A DNA stretch of 64,000 nt from NCBI GenBank assembly GCA_964036665.1, contig OZ038530.1, positions 22,280,001-22,344,000 of the forward strand. Direction: 5' to 3'. Positions 11,399-24,371 of the stretch are shown in pieces. The translations under genes were made by a program, and so were the position numbers. The stretch's first letter is position 1. Every line of letters begins with the position of its first letter. This stretch comes from Gordius sp. MW1. Its lineage: Eukaryota > Nematomorpha > Gordioida > Gordea > Gordiidae. The notes under the pieces were generated by a model. That model searched no databases and was not told the origin of the DNA. It worked only from the letters and a program-made list of their open reading frames with translations.

Positions 11399-13302
11399 TA
11401 TAGTTGTTAAATTGCTAAGTAGCTTCAACTAAAAACGCGAGCACGCACACTGAGCTGTTTAATATGCTAGTTTAACACAATGAGTGCTCGCTGTTCGGTT
11501 AAATAGTTTTAACAGTAGCACGTAAAAATGCTCGAGAGTAGTCGAAGCAGCCAATCTGTTAAAAAATATAGCAGGAGCTCGAGCAGTACATTCGATCAGA
11601 TAGTAAATTGAATTGCTATTTGTTAAAATTACAATTTTAATCATATTATATACATAGACTGCCCATGTAATATGTTCCATATGGCGAATTGTGTATGAAA
11701 TTTGCCTCCATTTTGAATAACACTACCGTCCTATATCATATAATGTGGTTTTGCGCTATGTCGTTTTCTTCGAACAGGAGAGTTAAAGAAAAACGGATTT
11801 GATTCCATAAATAAGTAAGATAATACAAGATATATGATATTTTTAAAAAAATTTAGGTGTTATTTTCATATCAGACCTTGGGTAAAACATATCATTCATA
11901 ATTGACCTTATTTGAGAGGGTACATTATATACTTTTTTACTTTATCATTAATTCCCAACTAACAAATTGAGCATTAATACATCATTTATGTATTCTGATA
12001 TATAATTTATTAGATTAATTTTAATATCATTACAGTTTTTACATTTTTAATTTTTATCGTATTTTTATAATTCATAATTGACCTTATTTATGAGGGTATT
12101 AAGGTATATTATGTGTTATTCAAAATAACGGAAAAAAACATAGACATTTTATACCGTGATGAGCAGTCTATGTAGTCTATGATTATATATCATAAATAAA
12201 TTACGAACTTTGCCCCCCCCCTTATTTTTTACCCTCTTTCTTACCAGCGGGGGGGGGGGGGGGGGGGGGGTGTTTTGCCCCCCTTATTTTTTATACCTCT
12301 TTCTTACCAGATGGGAGGGGGTGGGGTGTTTTGCCCCCCCCCTATTTTTTATCCTCTTTCTCACCAGAGGGGAGATAAGGGGGGGGGGGGTGTTTTGCCC
12401 TCCCCCCCTTATTTCTAACCCTCTTTCTTACCAGATGGGAGGGGGGGGGGGGTGTTTTGCCCCCCCCCCTTATTTTTTATCCTCTTTCTCACCAGAGGGG
12501 AGATGGAGGGGGGGGGGGGTGTTTTGCTCCCCCCCCCCTTATTTTTTACCCTCTTTCTTACCAGATGGGAGGGGGGAATGTTTTGCCCCCCCCTATTTTT
12601 TATCCTCTTTCTCACCAGAGGGGAGATGGGGGGGGGGGTTGCCCCCTATTTTTTATCCCTCTTTTTCATTGATGCCCCTCCTCCCTGGTAAGAAAAAGAG
12701 TATAAAATAAGGTTGGGGGCAAACCCCCCCCCCTCCCCTCTGGTGAGAAAGAGGGTAAAAAATAAGAAGGGGGGGGGGGGCAAAACACCCCCCCCCCCCC
12801 CACCCTCCCCACTAATGAGAAAAAGGATGAAAAATAAGGGGGGGGGGGAGCAAAACATCCCCCCCCCCATCTCTCCTCTGGTGAGAAAGAGGATAAAAAA
12901 TAGGGGGGGGGGAACACCCCCCCCCCCCTGGTGAGAAAGAGGATAAAAAATAAGGGGGGGGGCAAAACACCCCCCCCCCTCCTCTGGTAAGAAAGAGGGT
13001 AAAATAGGGGGGGGGGCAAAGTTCTTATTTTATTTATGATATATAATATGATTAAAATTGTAATTTTAACAAATAGCAATATCTACTATCTGCTCGAATT
13101 TACTGCTCGAGCTCTTGCTAAATTTTTTAACAGATTTGGCTGCTTCGACTAACCTCTCGAGCATTTTTACGTGCTACTGTTAAAACTATTGCACCGAACA
13201 GCTAGCACTCATTGTGTTAAACTAGCATATTACCCAGCTAGTGTTCGTGCTCGAGCATAGCACATAGTTAGCATTGCTAAAGTTAGCAATTTAACAACTC
13301 TA
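11399..13302. mobile_element. Non-autonomous fold-back hAT element with C/G-tract core
   Basis: The termini are TATAGTTGTTAAATTGCTAA (left) and TAGAGTTGTTAAATTGCTAA (right, reverse complement), inside perfect 8-bp duplications CTATTTAC at 11391-11398 and 13303-13310. Uninterrupted satellite copies at about 15546 and 19064 read TTGACTATTTACAGTGCGGG, which is the empty site. The arms are inverted for about 250 bp, then the C-tract/G-tract units run inward from both sides and meet near 12670. Removing the nested MITE (11653-12181) restores arm symmetry, giving an original element of about 1.37 kb. No transposase is present. Eight-base duplications and TAGAG-type ends place it in hAT by established criteria. 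Confidence 0.88.
11653..12181. mobile_element. Nested CATAGACT-family MITE
   Basis: Begins CATAGACTGCCCATG and ends CAGTCTATGTAGTCTATG, with 8-bp direct duplications ATTATATA at 11645-11652 and 12182-12189. It sits in the left arm of the fold-back hAT; the right arm has the same sequence uninterrupted (TTATTTATGATATATAATAT), so the empty site is seen directly. Related copies: 24970-25404, 48982-49410, 53804-53998 and a fragment near 1413-1445. It has no coding capacity. Confidence 0.87.
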
Positions 13303-16242
13303 CTATTTACAGAGCGGGGAGGATAGGATTATTCCCACATAAATTAGGTAATTCAGGAGATCCCATGTGCCCTGAACACCCTAATATTTTAAATGAAAAA
13401 CCACATATCAATTAAACCCCTGCCACTAGCTTCCCCAATACCAACTTTTCTAAATCAACACCCTCAAACCCGCCATATTTCCCCTTCTGAAGATTTCCAC
13501 CCCATATTACCTTCCCAGCTAACCCATTCTTGGAACTAGCTTCCCCAGAACACATTTTGTCAAGTCCACACCCTCAAACCCTCCATATTTTTCCTTCTGA
13601 CAAATTCCACCCCCCTTCTGACAAATTCCACCCCATCTCACTTTCCCAGCAGCTAACCGACTCTTGTAACTAGCTTCCCCAGAACCCACTTTGCCAAGTC
13701 CACACACTCAACATATTTTCCCTACTGACAATTTCCACCCCATCTCACCCTTACAGCTAGCCCACTTCAAGAGTTTATTGAATGTTACACATTGTTGATG
13801 GAGCACATGATAATGTCCAAGAACAAAACCAGAGGGAGCCTTCAATTTTGTAAAGGGAAAGATGTCGTATATGTGAATACGTGAAAGAAGAATAGTTTAA
13901 TTTAGTAAAACTTTTATTTGTATATCATTTTCTACAGATTACATTATTGCTATAAATAAATAATTTAATATTGTAAGCCAAAGCCGAGTTGGTAAAAACT
14001 ATATGTTTTAATCTTTTTATTTTCTTTTGTCTTAAATTCGTTTTATCATTATTCATTATGCCCCATCATTGGCCCTTAATAAATCTTTATCATTAGATTT
14101 TTATTTATAATAAATATAAAGCAATATAATATAATACCATAATTGTTTTATCCCATGACGACTACTCTAACAGTTTTTTACCCCTAAGCCTTAAAAATTA
14201 TTTAAAAAATAGGGAAACAAATTTCTTTGCTATCCAATGCTAATCGCGAATCTTTTTTTATAAGACAAAAAATCGACATTATACTATTTGTAAATATAAT
14301 TTACATGCATCGAATGTTTTGCAAATATATATAATACTTAACTTTTTTATTCATTTTAATCATCTTCACAAAATATGTATTTTTACATTATTCAATTACA
14401 CTTAAGCCATATAATGTTGATTTGACTGCCATCTAGCGGAAAAGATGTTTATAAATTTTTGAAATTTTAGATTCATCTTTAAAAGTTGTTTGACTTTCGA
14501 TCCCTATACACTAGAGAAAGTAAACTTCTATGTATTCAAATTAAATAAATTTATTTGTTATTGAATAGGTATATTTAGATTTACCATTATTTATTATATC
14601 TAATTTGTTTACTTAAATATGTGCGTATATAATTGTTGTATACGGCAAAAAATTTCATACATCAACACAAAAACGATTTTTAAAGAGGGTTACTCAGTAA
14701 CCTACTCACATTAAAAAAATATTGAATATAATTCATCCGAATTCTATGCACAAACTAATAAAATTCTCGATTGAAAAAAAATATTTCATAAAAAAATAAT
14801 TTCTTTTTATTATTAAATCCATTGAATGCATTCAAGAAGCCGAAATTTAGGCGAATTAGATTAATATTATTTTTTCTACGATTTTTGTTCTCGAAATACG
14901 TCACAACCTAAAAAAACCTTCAAGATATCCTTAACGAGAATATAACTTGAAATTTTTGTTCTAATAAAAAATTAATTTCGGAAAGCTACTTATTTTTTTC
15001 TATGCTATAAATAGACTTTTAGAATATATTCTTCAAAAACTTGTATAGCTATTTTAATATTGTCGTATATGTGAATACGTGAAAGAAGAATAGTTTAATT
15101 TAGTATAACTTTTATTTGTATATCATTTTCTACAGATTACATTAATGCTATAATTAAATATTTTAATATTGTAAACCATAGCCGAGTTGGTAAAAACCAT
15201 ATGTTTTAATCTTTTTATTTTCTTTTGTCTTGTTTTGTCATTATTTTTTATGCCCCATCCCTGGCCCTTAATAAATCATTATCATTAGAATATCTTATTA
15301 TTTTTAATAATAGTGATAGCCGAAGGGAACCCAAGGCCTCAATAAACCAAGGTTATTGAAAAAAAGGTGAAGAAGGAATTCAATGCTGAAATCTAAGGAG
15401 GAAAAGGGATAATAAGAACTTATGATGTTAATTGAATGAAAAAGGAAACATTATTCTATGGACCCCAATTTCAATAGTAAATTATCTCATGATGTTGAAA
15501 GGCATTTAGTTCACAGTGCAGGGATATTCTAACTTGTTTCTCTTGACTATTTACAGTGCGGGAAGGATAGGATTATTCCCAAAGTCCATAAATTCAGGAG
15601 ATCCCGTATGCCATGAACACCCTAATACTTTAAATGAAAAACACATATCAATTAAACCCATGCCACTAGCTTCACCAATACCCACTTTTCTAAATCAACA
15701 CCCTCAAACCCGCCATATTTCCCCTTATGACAATTTCCACCCCATCTCACCTTCCCAGCTAACCCATTCTTGGAACTAGCTTCCCCAGAACCCACTTGGC
15801 CGTCCACACCCTCAAACCCTCCATATTTCCCCTACTGACTATTTCTACCCCATCTCACCCTTACAGCTAGCCCACTTCAAGAGTTTATTGAATGTTACAC
15901 ATTGTTGATAGAGCACATGAGAATGTCCAAGAACAAAACCAGGGGGAGCCTTCAATTTTTTAAAGGGAAAAATGTCGTATATGTGAATACGTGAAAGAAG
16001 AATAGTTTATTTTAGTATAACTTTTATTTGTATATCATTTTCTACAGATTACATTAATGCTATAATTAAATAATTTAATATTGTAAGCCAAAGCCGAGTT
16101 GGTAAAAACTATATGTTTAAATCTATTTATTTTCTTTTGTCTTAAATTTGTTTTATCATTATTCTTTATGCCCCATCCCTGGCCCTTAATAAATATCATT
16201 AGATTATTATTTATAATAAATATAAAGCAATAAAATATAATA
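13303..16242. repeat. Satellite segment: rest of Q1, P, Q2, P, Q1, P, start of Q2
   Basis: Continues the Q1 block broken by the fold-back hAT. Holds a complete Q2 at about 14100-15060 without the pogo-like element (an empty site: AATATAATACCATAATT) and a complete Q1 at about 15270-15970. Apparent short open frames here recur only by repetition and have no recognisable product. Confidence 0.75.
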
Positions 16243-17701
16243 CAGTCGAAATAGTATAAGTGTGAATCGGATGGTAATATTTATAAATGATAAATAACCG
16301 CGATTTTTTGAACACATTGCCTTAAATTTACGTTAAATCTACTTATAAGTGAGAATTGGTTAAATGCTTAAAATCGGATAAGTAGTAAGATTATAAAATT
16401 TTTAAATTAATTTTTACATTAAATTTAGGTGGATAAATGAAAAAAAGAATCTAGTTCGAAATGAAGACAACTAATAATACAACTATAAACATCCTTTAAT
16501 ACGTGTCCCTACTAAAACTCCACAAATACTAAATGTTACTGTTTAAATGGACACATGGCATAGAGGTATTTTTTGATATTTATATTACTTAGCTTTTTTA
16601 TTTATTTCATTCATCTTCATAAAATAAGTATTTTTTAACTAATAGTAAACTTATATTTATTTATCTAGAAAGAAGAGAAATCCTGTGTTTCTCCTCATAC
16701 CTATATATGACAAGCCAGATGAGGGATAATTTGATAAACAAATTGTCAGAATTTTAAACAAGATGGCACTAGAATGAGATCTACTTATTTATTAATGTTA
16801 ATCTTTATATAATAATTTAATATATTATATGTTTACCTGCTTAGATCATACTCCATAACTATATTAATTTGTTTTAAATATTCAATGTAACTTTTTAAAC
16901 ATGAATCTAGTGGTATAAAATGATTATATCTATTCCTTTGTTAATGTTAAGCTTTATATAATAATTTATTACGTTCATCTGCTTAGAAAATACTTTCTAA
17001 CTATTATTCTAAATATTGAATTAACAACTTTAGGCATTCAGAGGTATAAGATGGCACTAGGATTATATCTATTCATTTGTTAATGTTAAGTTTTAATTAA
17101 TTATAAGTTCACCTGCTTAGATAATACTCTAACTATATCAATTTATTCTAAATATTCAATTTAACAGCACAAATTTAGAGGTATAAGAGGGCACTCAGAT
17201 AATTAAACATTTGTTAATACAAAGCTCTAATTAATATTTAAAACCATTATATGATTGCCAGCTTAGTTTATAATCTCTAACTATATAAATTAACGTTTTA
17301 AATATTCAATTAAACAACTTGTAAACATGAATTGAAAGATATAAGAGACAATTAAATGATATCTATTTGTTCATTAATATAGGCCTATATATATTACTTA
17401 TATATTGTTTATTTAAATTTTTAATGTATGTATCAAGTGTCAGCTGATTCAGTTTAACACCATAAGGTGCATGAAATTAAGTTTGCTCAAAATTTTAAAT
17501 TTCTTCTAATAACTTATATATATGTATTATATATTAAAAAAAGTAATTTTTGTAACCTCTATGATAAAAGTATTACGAATTGAAAAGATTTTGAAAATTA
17601 AATAAATAATTAAATTAATCGTATAAGTGCTAAAAATCGTTTAAGTGAGAATTTTTTCAAAATTCAAGGCCCAGCGATTCTCACTTAAGCGATTTTGACT
17701 G
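16243..17701. mobile_element. pogo-like Tc1/mariner non-autonomous element, copy 1
   Basis: Ends are CAGTCGAAATAGTATAAGTG (left) and, on the reverse strand, CAGTCAAAATCGCTTAAGTG (right), flanked by TA on both sides (16241-16242 and 17702-17703). CAGT termini with a TA duplication fit the pogo/Tigger group of Tc1/mariner. The inside is non-coding and carries three or four degenerate ~140-bp repeats containing TTTGTTAATGTTAAG and CACCTGCTTAGA. Related internal sequence appears at 30410-30760 and 32850-33130 as old relics. Confidence 0.8.
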
Positions 17702-19352
17702 TACCATAATTTTTTATCCCATGACGACTACTCTAACAGTTTTTACCCCTAAGCCTTAAAAATTATTTAAAAAATAGGGAAACAAATTTCTTTGACTATT
17801 TGTAAATATAATTTACATGCACCGAATGTTTTGCAAATATATATAATACTTAACTTTTTTATTCATTTTAATCATCTTCACAAAATATGTATTTTTACAT
17901 TATTCAATCACTTAAGCCATATAATGTTGATTTGACTGCCATCTAGCGGAAAGATTATTTATAAATTTTTGAAATTTTAGATTCATCTTTAAAAGTTGAT
18001 TGACTTTCGATCCCCATACACAAGAGAAAGTAAACCTATATGTATTCAAATTAAATAAATTTATTTGTTATTGAATAGGTATATTTAGATTTACCATTAT
18101 TTATTATATCTAATTTGTTTACTTAAATATGTGCGTGTATAATTGTTGTATACGGCAAACAATTTCATACATCATCACAAAAACGATTTTTAAAATAGGG
18201 TTACTCAGTAACCTACTCACATTAAAAAAATTTAGATATAATTCATCCGAATTCTATGCACAAACTATTAAAATTTTCGATTGAAAAAAAATACTTCATA
18301 AAAAAATAATTTTTTTTTATTATTAAATCCATTGAATGCATACAAGAAGCCGAAATTTAGGCGAATTAGATTAATATTATTTTTTCTACGATTTTTGTTC
18401 TTGAAATACGTCACAACCTAAAAAGAACCTTCAAGATATCCTTAACGAGAATATAACTTGAAATTTTCGTTCTAATAAAAAATTAATTTCGGAAAGCTAC
18501 TTATTTTTTTCTATGCTATAAATAGACTTTTAGAATATATTCTTCAAAAACTTGTATAGCTATTTTAATATTGTCGTATATGTGAATACGTGAAAGAAGA
18601 ATAGTTTAATTTAGTATAACTTTTATTTGTATATAATTTTCTACAGATTACATTAATGCTATAATTAAATATTTTAATATTGTAAACCATAGCCGAGTTG
18701 GTAAAAACCATATGTTTTAATCTTTTTATTTTCTTTTGTCTTAAATTTGTTTTGTCATTATTTTTTATGCCCCATCCCTGGCCCTTAATAAATCATTATC
18801 ATTAGATTATCTTATTATTTTTAATAATAGTGATAGCCGAAGGGAACCCAAGGCCTCAATAAACCAAGGTTATTGAAAAAAAGGTGAAGAAGGAATTCAA
18901 TGCTGAAATCTAAGGAGGAAAAGGGATAATAAGAACTTATGATGTTAATTGAATGAAAAAGGAAACATTATTCTATGGACCCCAATTTCAATAGTAAATT
19001 ATCTCATGATGTTGAAAGGCATTTAGTTCACAGTGCAGGGATATTTTAACTTGTTTCTCTTGACTATTTACAGTGCGGGAAGGATAGGATTATTCCCAAA
19101 GTCCAAATATTCAGGAGATCCCGTATGCCATGAACACCCTAATACTTTAAATGAAAAACCACATATCAATTAAACCCATGCCACTAGCTTCACCAATACC
19201 CACTTTTCTAAATCAACACCCTCAAACCCGCCATATTTCCCCTTCTGACAATTTCCACCCCATCTCACCTTCCCAGCTAACCCATTCTTGGAACTAGCTT
19301 CCCCAGAACCCACTTTGCCAAGTCCACACCCTCAAACCCTCCATATTTCCCC
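17702..19352. repeat. Satellite segment: rest of Q2, P, most of Q1
   Basis: Completes the Q2 interrupted by the pogo-like element, followed by P (about 18567-18790) and Q1 up to the hAT insertion at 19353. Q2 here lacks a short stretch around CTATCCAATGCTAATCGCGA that is present in other copies. Confidence 0.7.
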
Positions 19353-22300
19353 CAGGGTTTCTTTCAGAAAAAATGCTCCGGGGGTGTATTTTCAATTTCC
19401 GGGGGGGTAAAATTTTTTTTAATTTCTAAACCATTTTGTATAATATTTACTGATTTTTATTGGTGATATAAGTGATATATAAATAGATACATACACGCAT
19501 AATCATTAAATAAATACATGTTCTACATGTAATATTTTAACGGGCAAGTGTTCTTTTAAGAAAGTAACCGAATTCTTCTTTGTTTTTTAAAGGCATACTT
19601 CTTCATCGCCATATCTAGATATTCTTCAGTAGGAAGGTCAGCCCCTTCTATAGATATTCTCATACAGTGGTCTAAAGATATCTCCCCTAGCCTGTTTCTT
19701 AATGCAACCATAATTCGGTTCATTGCACTAAAGGACCTTTCAACAGTCGCCGGTGACAAAGGTATTGTCATTAGTTTGGCACCGAACCGTTTCAACTCTT
19801 CATACCCCAAATTGCATTTTTGAATAAATTTTAAAGGTGTTTCTGATTCTGGTCCATTCAAAGTAGCTGCAAGAAATTTGAATGATTTTATGTTGGCATA
19901 AAGATATTCTTCGTCAACGTCGTGAAAATGACGACACATCATTTTTACGTCAGATTCTCGGATCTGTTGGAGCCTTTCAAAACTCTGGAAAAATGAGCAT
20001 CCTGAAATAAGCTCAACTGCAGATTTATTGAACCTATTATTAATTTCAGATATAACAGTCTTAGTAAACTTTCCCAGAGATTCTTTGCAGGCTTTATTTT
20101 CACTAATGTCACATTTCAGTGATACTTTTGTCATTAAGGCATAATAATTTATAAAAAAATCATTATTTTCAAGTCCTACTATATTGTCATAAATGGATTC
20201 TAAATGAGACGTTACCGACGTTATTAATGACGGAAGGGATTCCACTGGTAGGTCAGCTTTTTGTAGACATTTGCTTAATTGAGATACGGAACCCAATATA
20301 TCAACTAACAAACAAAGCGTCAATAAGAAGCTGCATTTCCGCATTTCAAGGAGTATGCCTCCTGCTAAGGAGGCTAAATCTGCCCCATCTTTATGGAGAT
20401 GTTCACAGGTCATCATTATAGACCCATAAGCTCTTTTAATGGCGTTTAGAGTATTGTAATGACTGAGCCAACGTATATCGGTAGGCTGGGGAATCTTGAG
20501 AATAGGTTCTTCCAAGATCTGTTGGATTTCATTAAAAATATTTTCTCTTTTAGGTGACTGATGGAAGAGTTTATATATGTCATTCACGATAAAAAAAATC
20601 TTTTGACATAAGGAAATTTATTTCTTGCACTTGTAACTGCAAGAGATAAGACATGGGCTCTGCAATGAATTTAAAGGACATCTCTCCCAATTTTTTTAGA
20701 AATCAGTTTGTGTACTCCAGAAATACAGCCTGAAAAGTTTGCGGCCCCATCAAATCCACAAGCAACAATGTTATATAGAGAGAGGCCCCTTTTATTAATT
20801 TGGTTTTCAATACAATTAAAAATTGTATCCGAACAAGTGTTTAAAAGGGGGACTATACACAAAAACTTATCTATAATCGCACCCTCAGAGACATACCTAA
20901 CACATATCGAAAGTTCGGATTGGTTGGCAATATTGGTTGATTCATCTGGCATTAAAGAAAAATCTTTGCCTTTAAGTTCTGCAATTATTATTTTATCAAG
21001 AACCTCGCCCATTGATTGCAATAACTCGTTGGCGGTATCTTTACTACAATATGTAGAACGTTCACTTCGTTTATTTAACCATTTTGCTAAGTCTGAAATG
21101 CAGGGGGCCATCAAATTTTTTATAATGGTTTCATATTTCGTTGTATAGGAAACATCTTCCTTGATTAGGAAGTATAGACTTTTCATCAATATTTTGAAAG
21201 CTTGCTTATTTTCCGCAATTTCAGCATCAGATTGATGATTAAGGATAGCATGAACCGGCTGGTGTTTATGGCGCATATTTTCAAAGGCCATTGCCTTTCT
21301 ATGGTATTCAGATCGTTCATGTTTTAAAAGCTTTCCTCTTTCTCCTGTCGCTTTTCTGTAATTTGTAAACGGGACATTAATGAACACACCCTTTGTTTTT
21401 TGTTGAATAAATAAATCGTTTTTGTTGTAAATAGAACAGACAGAGCATAAAGCCCCACCTAAGGCTTCATCAAAAATTAGCCATTTGTATTTAGATGTCC
21501 ATGAAATCATAAATTTATATGATGGTTTAAGTTTTAAATTTTTCCCATGCTTTTCACTTTCAGAGACTGAGCAATTAGTAGAGCTGCCAATACATTGATC
21601 TTTATTAATATAAATTAATAAAATAAAAACAACTTGCATAATTTTAATTACCAGCATTTTTATCATAAGAAAAAGAAGAGACAGTTTTCCCCACTCCAGC
21701 AGAATTACAATTTTCATCTTGACCTAAAACATGAAAATATATATAATACTTAAAATCTAATCTTTCTTGCCTCTTTCAGAGTTCATGTTATTGTTAATTT
21801 CACTGCTGGAAGCTATTATCATTAGTTATAAACATTATTTTGTGTGTATAAATGTAAATACCATCTTTTTCATTTTGACAATCTATGGAATAAACCAGTT
21901 TCTCCACAGAATTATCCTCACCTTTTCATAATACATAAATTATTAAGCAAAAAAGATCTTTTTTATATGCTTGCAAGTTGCAAGCAAATTATCATTAGTT
22001 AATATTAATATACATTTAAAATGACCAATATAAATATAAATACCATCCTTTTCATTAAACATTGAATGGGACAAACCAGAGTTTTTTCTACAGAACAATT
22101 ATTCACATCTTCACCTGTTGCATAATTAAAATTATTCCAAATTAAATCATATTTACCATCTTTTTTATTAGGCTTTTCCTTTTTACTAAAGTAGTGTAAA
22201 AGAGTTCTTTTATGATTTCCAAACATGCAATTCAAAATTTATTTATGTTTATGAATGATTACCCCCTGATTTGTAAAAAAAATTTAATTTCGCCAATTTT

Positions 22301-22480
22301 ATATTTTTTTATTGACAAATTAAAATAATTTATTGATTTTAGCTTATTAATATAATTTATTACTTCATGATGGAACTTGAGTTCATGACATGCTTTCTTC
22401 AATCAAAACTCCCCGTGGGGGCATTTGAAATTGCCCGGGGGGGTAATACCCCCCCGGGCTCCCCCCTGAAAGAAACCCTG
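19353..22480 (-). mobile_element. hAT transposon with broken DUF4371-type transposase
   Basis: Perfect 15-bp terminal inverted repeats CAGGGTTTCTTTCAG, inside perfect 8-bp duplications ATTTCCCC at 19345-19352 and 22481-22488; the uninterrupted satellite reads CATATTTCCCCTACTGAC. Next to each end is a G-rich subterminal stretch (CCGGGGGGG). The single large gene is on the minus strand (19556-22226). Intact ends and duplication indicate a fairly recent insertion even though the gene is now broken. Confidence 0.93.
19556..22226 (-). pseudogene. hAT transposase (TTF-type zinc finger + DUF4371 + hAT dimerisation), disrupted
   Basis: The N-terminus (Met at 22226) has KRTLLHYFSKKEKP, a PIP-box-like start common in this transposase group. 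A continuous frame at 21717-20671 carries a TTF-type zinc finger (CSVC ... H-x5-H), then DUF4371 with DESTNIANQSELSICVRYV and GFDGAANFSG. A second frame, 20587-19556, has LRNRL and the C-terminal hAT dimerisation region with SPATVERSFSAMNRI. Between them, one in-frame TAA at 20671-20673 is followed by IHCRAHVLSLAV, clearly still transposase sequence, and a frame change occurs at a run of eight T near 20591-20598. The 5' part (about 21650-22130) contains three degenerate copies of a G[EQ]D-N-SVEK segment and does not join in a simple frame to the main ORF. It resembles the ZNF862/ZMYM-like hAT proteins of animals. Probably non-functional. Confidence 0.9.
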
Positions 22481-22898
22481 ATTTCCCCTACTGACTATTT
22501 CTACCCCATCTCACCCTCACAGCTAGCCCACTTCAAGAGTTTATTGAATGTTACACATTGTTGATGTAGCACATGAGAATGTCCAAGAACAAAACCAGGG
22601 GGAGCCTTCAATTTTTTACAGGGAAAAATGTCGTATATGTGAATACGTGAAAGAAGAATAGTTTAATTTAGTATAACTTTAATTTGTATATCATTTTCTA
22701 CAGATTACATTATTGCTATAATTAAATATCTTAATATTGTAAGCCAAAGCCGAGTTGGTAAAAACTATATGTTTTAATCTATTTATTTTCTTTTGTCTTA
22801 AATTTGTTTTATCATTATTCTTTATGCCCCATCCCTGGCCCTTAATAAATATCATTAGATTATTATTTATAATAAATATAAAGCAATAAAATATAATA
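22481..22898. repeat. Satellite segment: end of Q1, P, start of Q2
   Basis: Resumes exactly at the duplicated ATTTCCCC after the hAT element and runs through P to the TA target of the second pogo-like element. Confidence 0.75.
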
Positions 22899-24371
22899 CA
22901 GTCGAAATTGTATAAGTGAGATTCGGATGGTAATTAAATGATAAATAACCGCGATTTTTTGAACACATTGCCTTAAATTTACGCTAAATCTACTTATAAG
23001 TGAGAATTGGTTAAATGCTTAAAATCGGATAAGTAGTAAGATTATAAAATTTTTAAATTAATTTTTACATTAAATTTAGGTGGATAAATGAAAAAAAGAA
23101 TATAGTTCGAAATGAAGACAACTAATAATACAACCATAAACATCCTTTAATACGTGTCCCTACTAAAACTCCACAAATACTAAATGTTACTCTTTAAATG
23201 GACACATGGCATAGAGGTATTTTTTGATATTTATATTACTTAGCTTTTTTATTTATTTCATTCATCTTCATAAAATAAGTATTTTTTAACTAATAGAAAC
23301 TTATATTTATTTATCTAGTGGCATCCCAGGTCCCAGAAAGAAAGAGAAATCCTGTGTTTCTCCTCATACCTATATATGACAAGCCAGATGAGGGATAATT
23401 TGATAAACAAATTGTCAGAATTTTAAACAAGATGGCACTAGAATGAGATCTATTCATTTATTAATGTTAATCTTTATATAATAATTTAATATAATATATG
23501 TTTACCTGCTTAGATCATACTCCATAACTATATTAATTTGTTTTAAATATTCAATTTAACTTTTTAAACATGAATCTAGTGGTATAAAATGATTATATCT
23601 ATTCCTTTGTTAATGTTAAGCTTTATATAATAATTTATTACGTTCATCTGCTTAGAAAATACTTTCTAACTATTATTATAAATATTGAATTAACAACTTT
23701 AGGCATTCAGAGGTATAAGATGGCACTAGGATTATATCTATTCATTTGTTAATGTTAAGTTTTAATTAATTATAAGTTCACCTGATTAGATAATACTCTA
23801 ACTATATCAATTTATTCTAAATGTTCAATTTAACAGCACAAATTTAGAGGTATAAGAGGGCACTCAGATAATTAAACATTTGTTAATACAAAGCTCTAAT
23901 TAATATTTAAAACCATTATATGATTGCCAGCTTAGTTTATAATCTCTAACTATATAAATTAACATTTTAAATATTCAATTAAACAACTTGTAAACATGAA
24001 TTGAAAGATATAATAGACAATTAAATGATATCTATTTGTTCATTAATATAGGCCCATATATTACTTATATATTGTTTATTTATATTTTTAATGTATGTAT
24101 CAAGTGTCAGCTGATTCTGTTTAACACCATAAGGTGCATGAAATTAAGTTTGCTCAAAATTTTAAATTTCTTCTAATAACTTATATATATGTATTATATA
24201 TTAAAAAAAGTAATTTTTGTAACCTCTATTTTGATAAAAGTATTACGAATCGAAAAGATTTTGAAAATTAAATGAATAATTAAATTAATCGTATAAGTGC
24301 TAAAAATCGTTTAAGTGAGAATTTTTTCAAAATTCAAGGCCCAGCGATTCTCACTTAAGCGATTTTGACTG
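22899..24371. mobile_element. pogo-like Tc1/mariner non-autonomous element, copy 2
   Basis: Same ends as 16243-17701 and TA at 22897-22898 and 24372-24373, in exactly the same Q2 position. Nearly identical internally by eye, but has an extra GTGGCATCCCAGGTCCCAG near 23318-23336 that copy 1 lacks and that also occurs (as GTGGCATCCCCAG) in the old relic at 30613. Identical insertion sites show that the satellite unit was amplified with the element already in it. Confidence 0.82.

Noticed and set aside
20708..21148. 146-codon plus-strand open frame
   Set aside because: Antisense shadow of the hAT transposase DUF4371 region.
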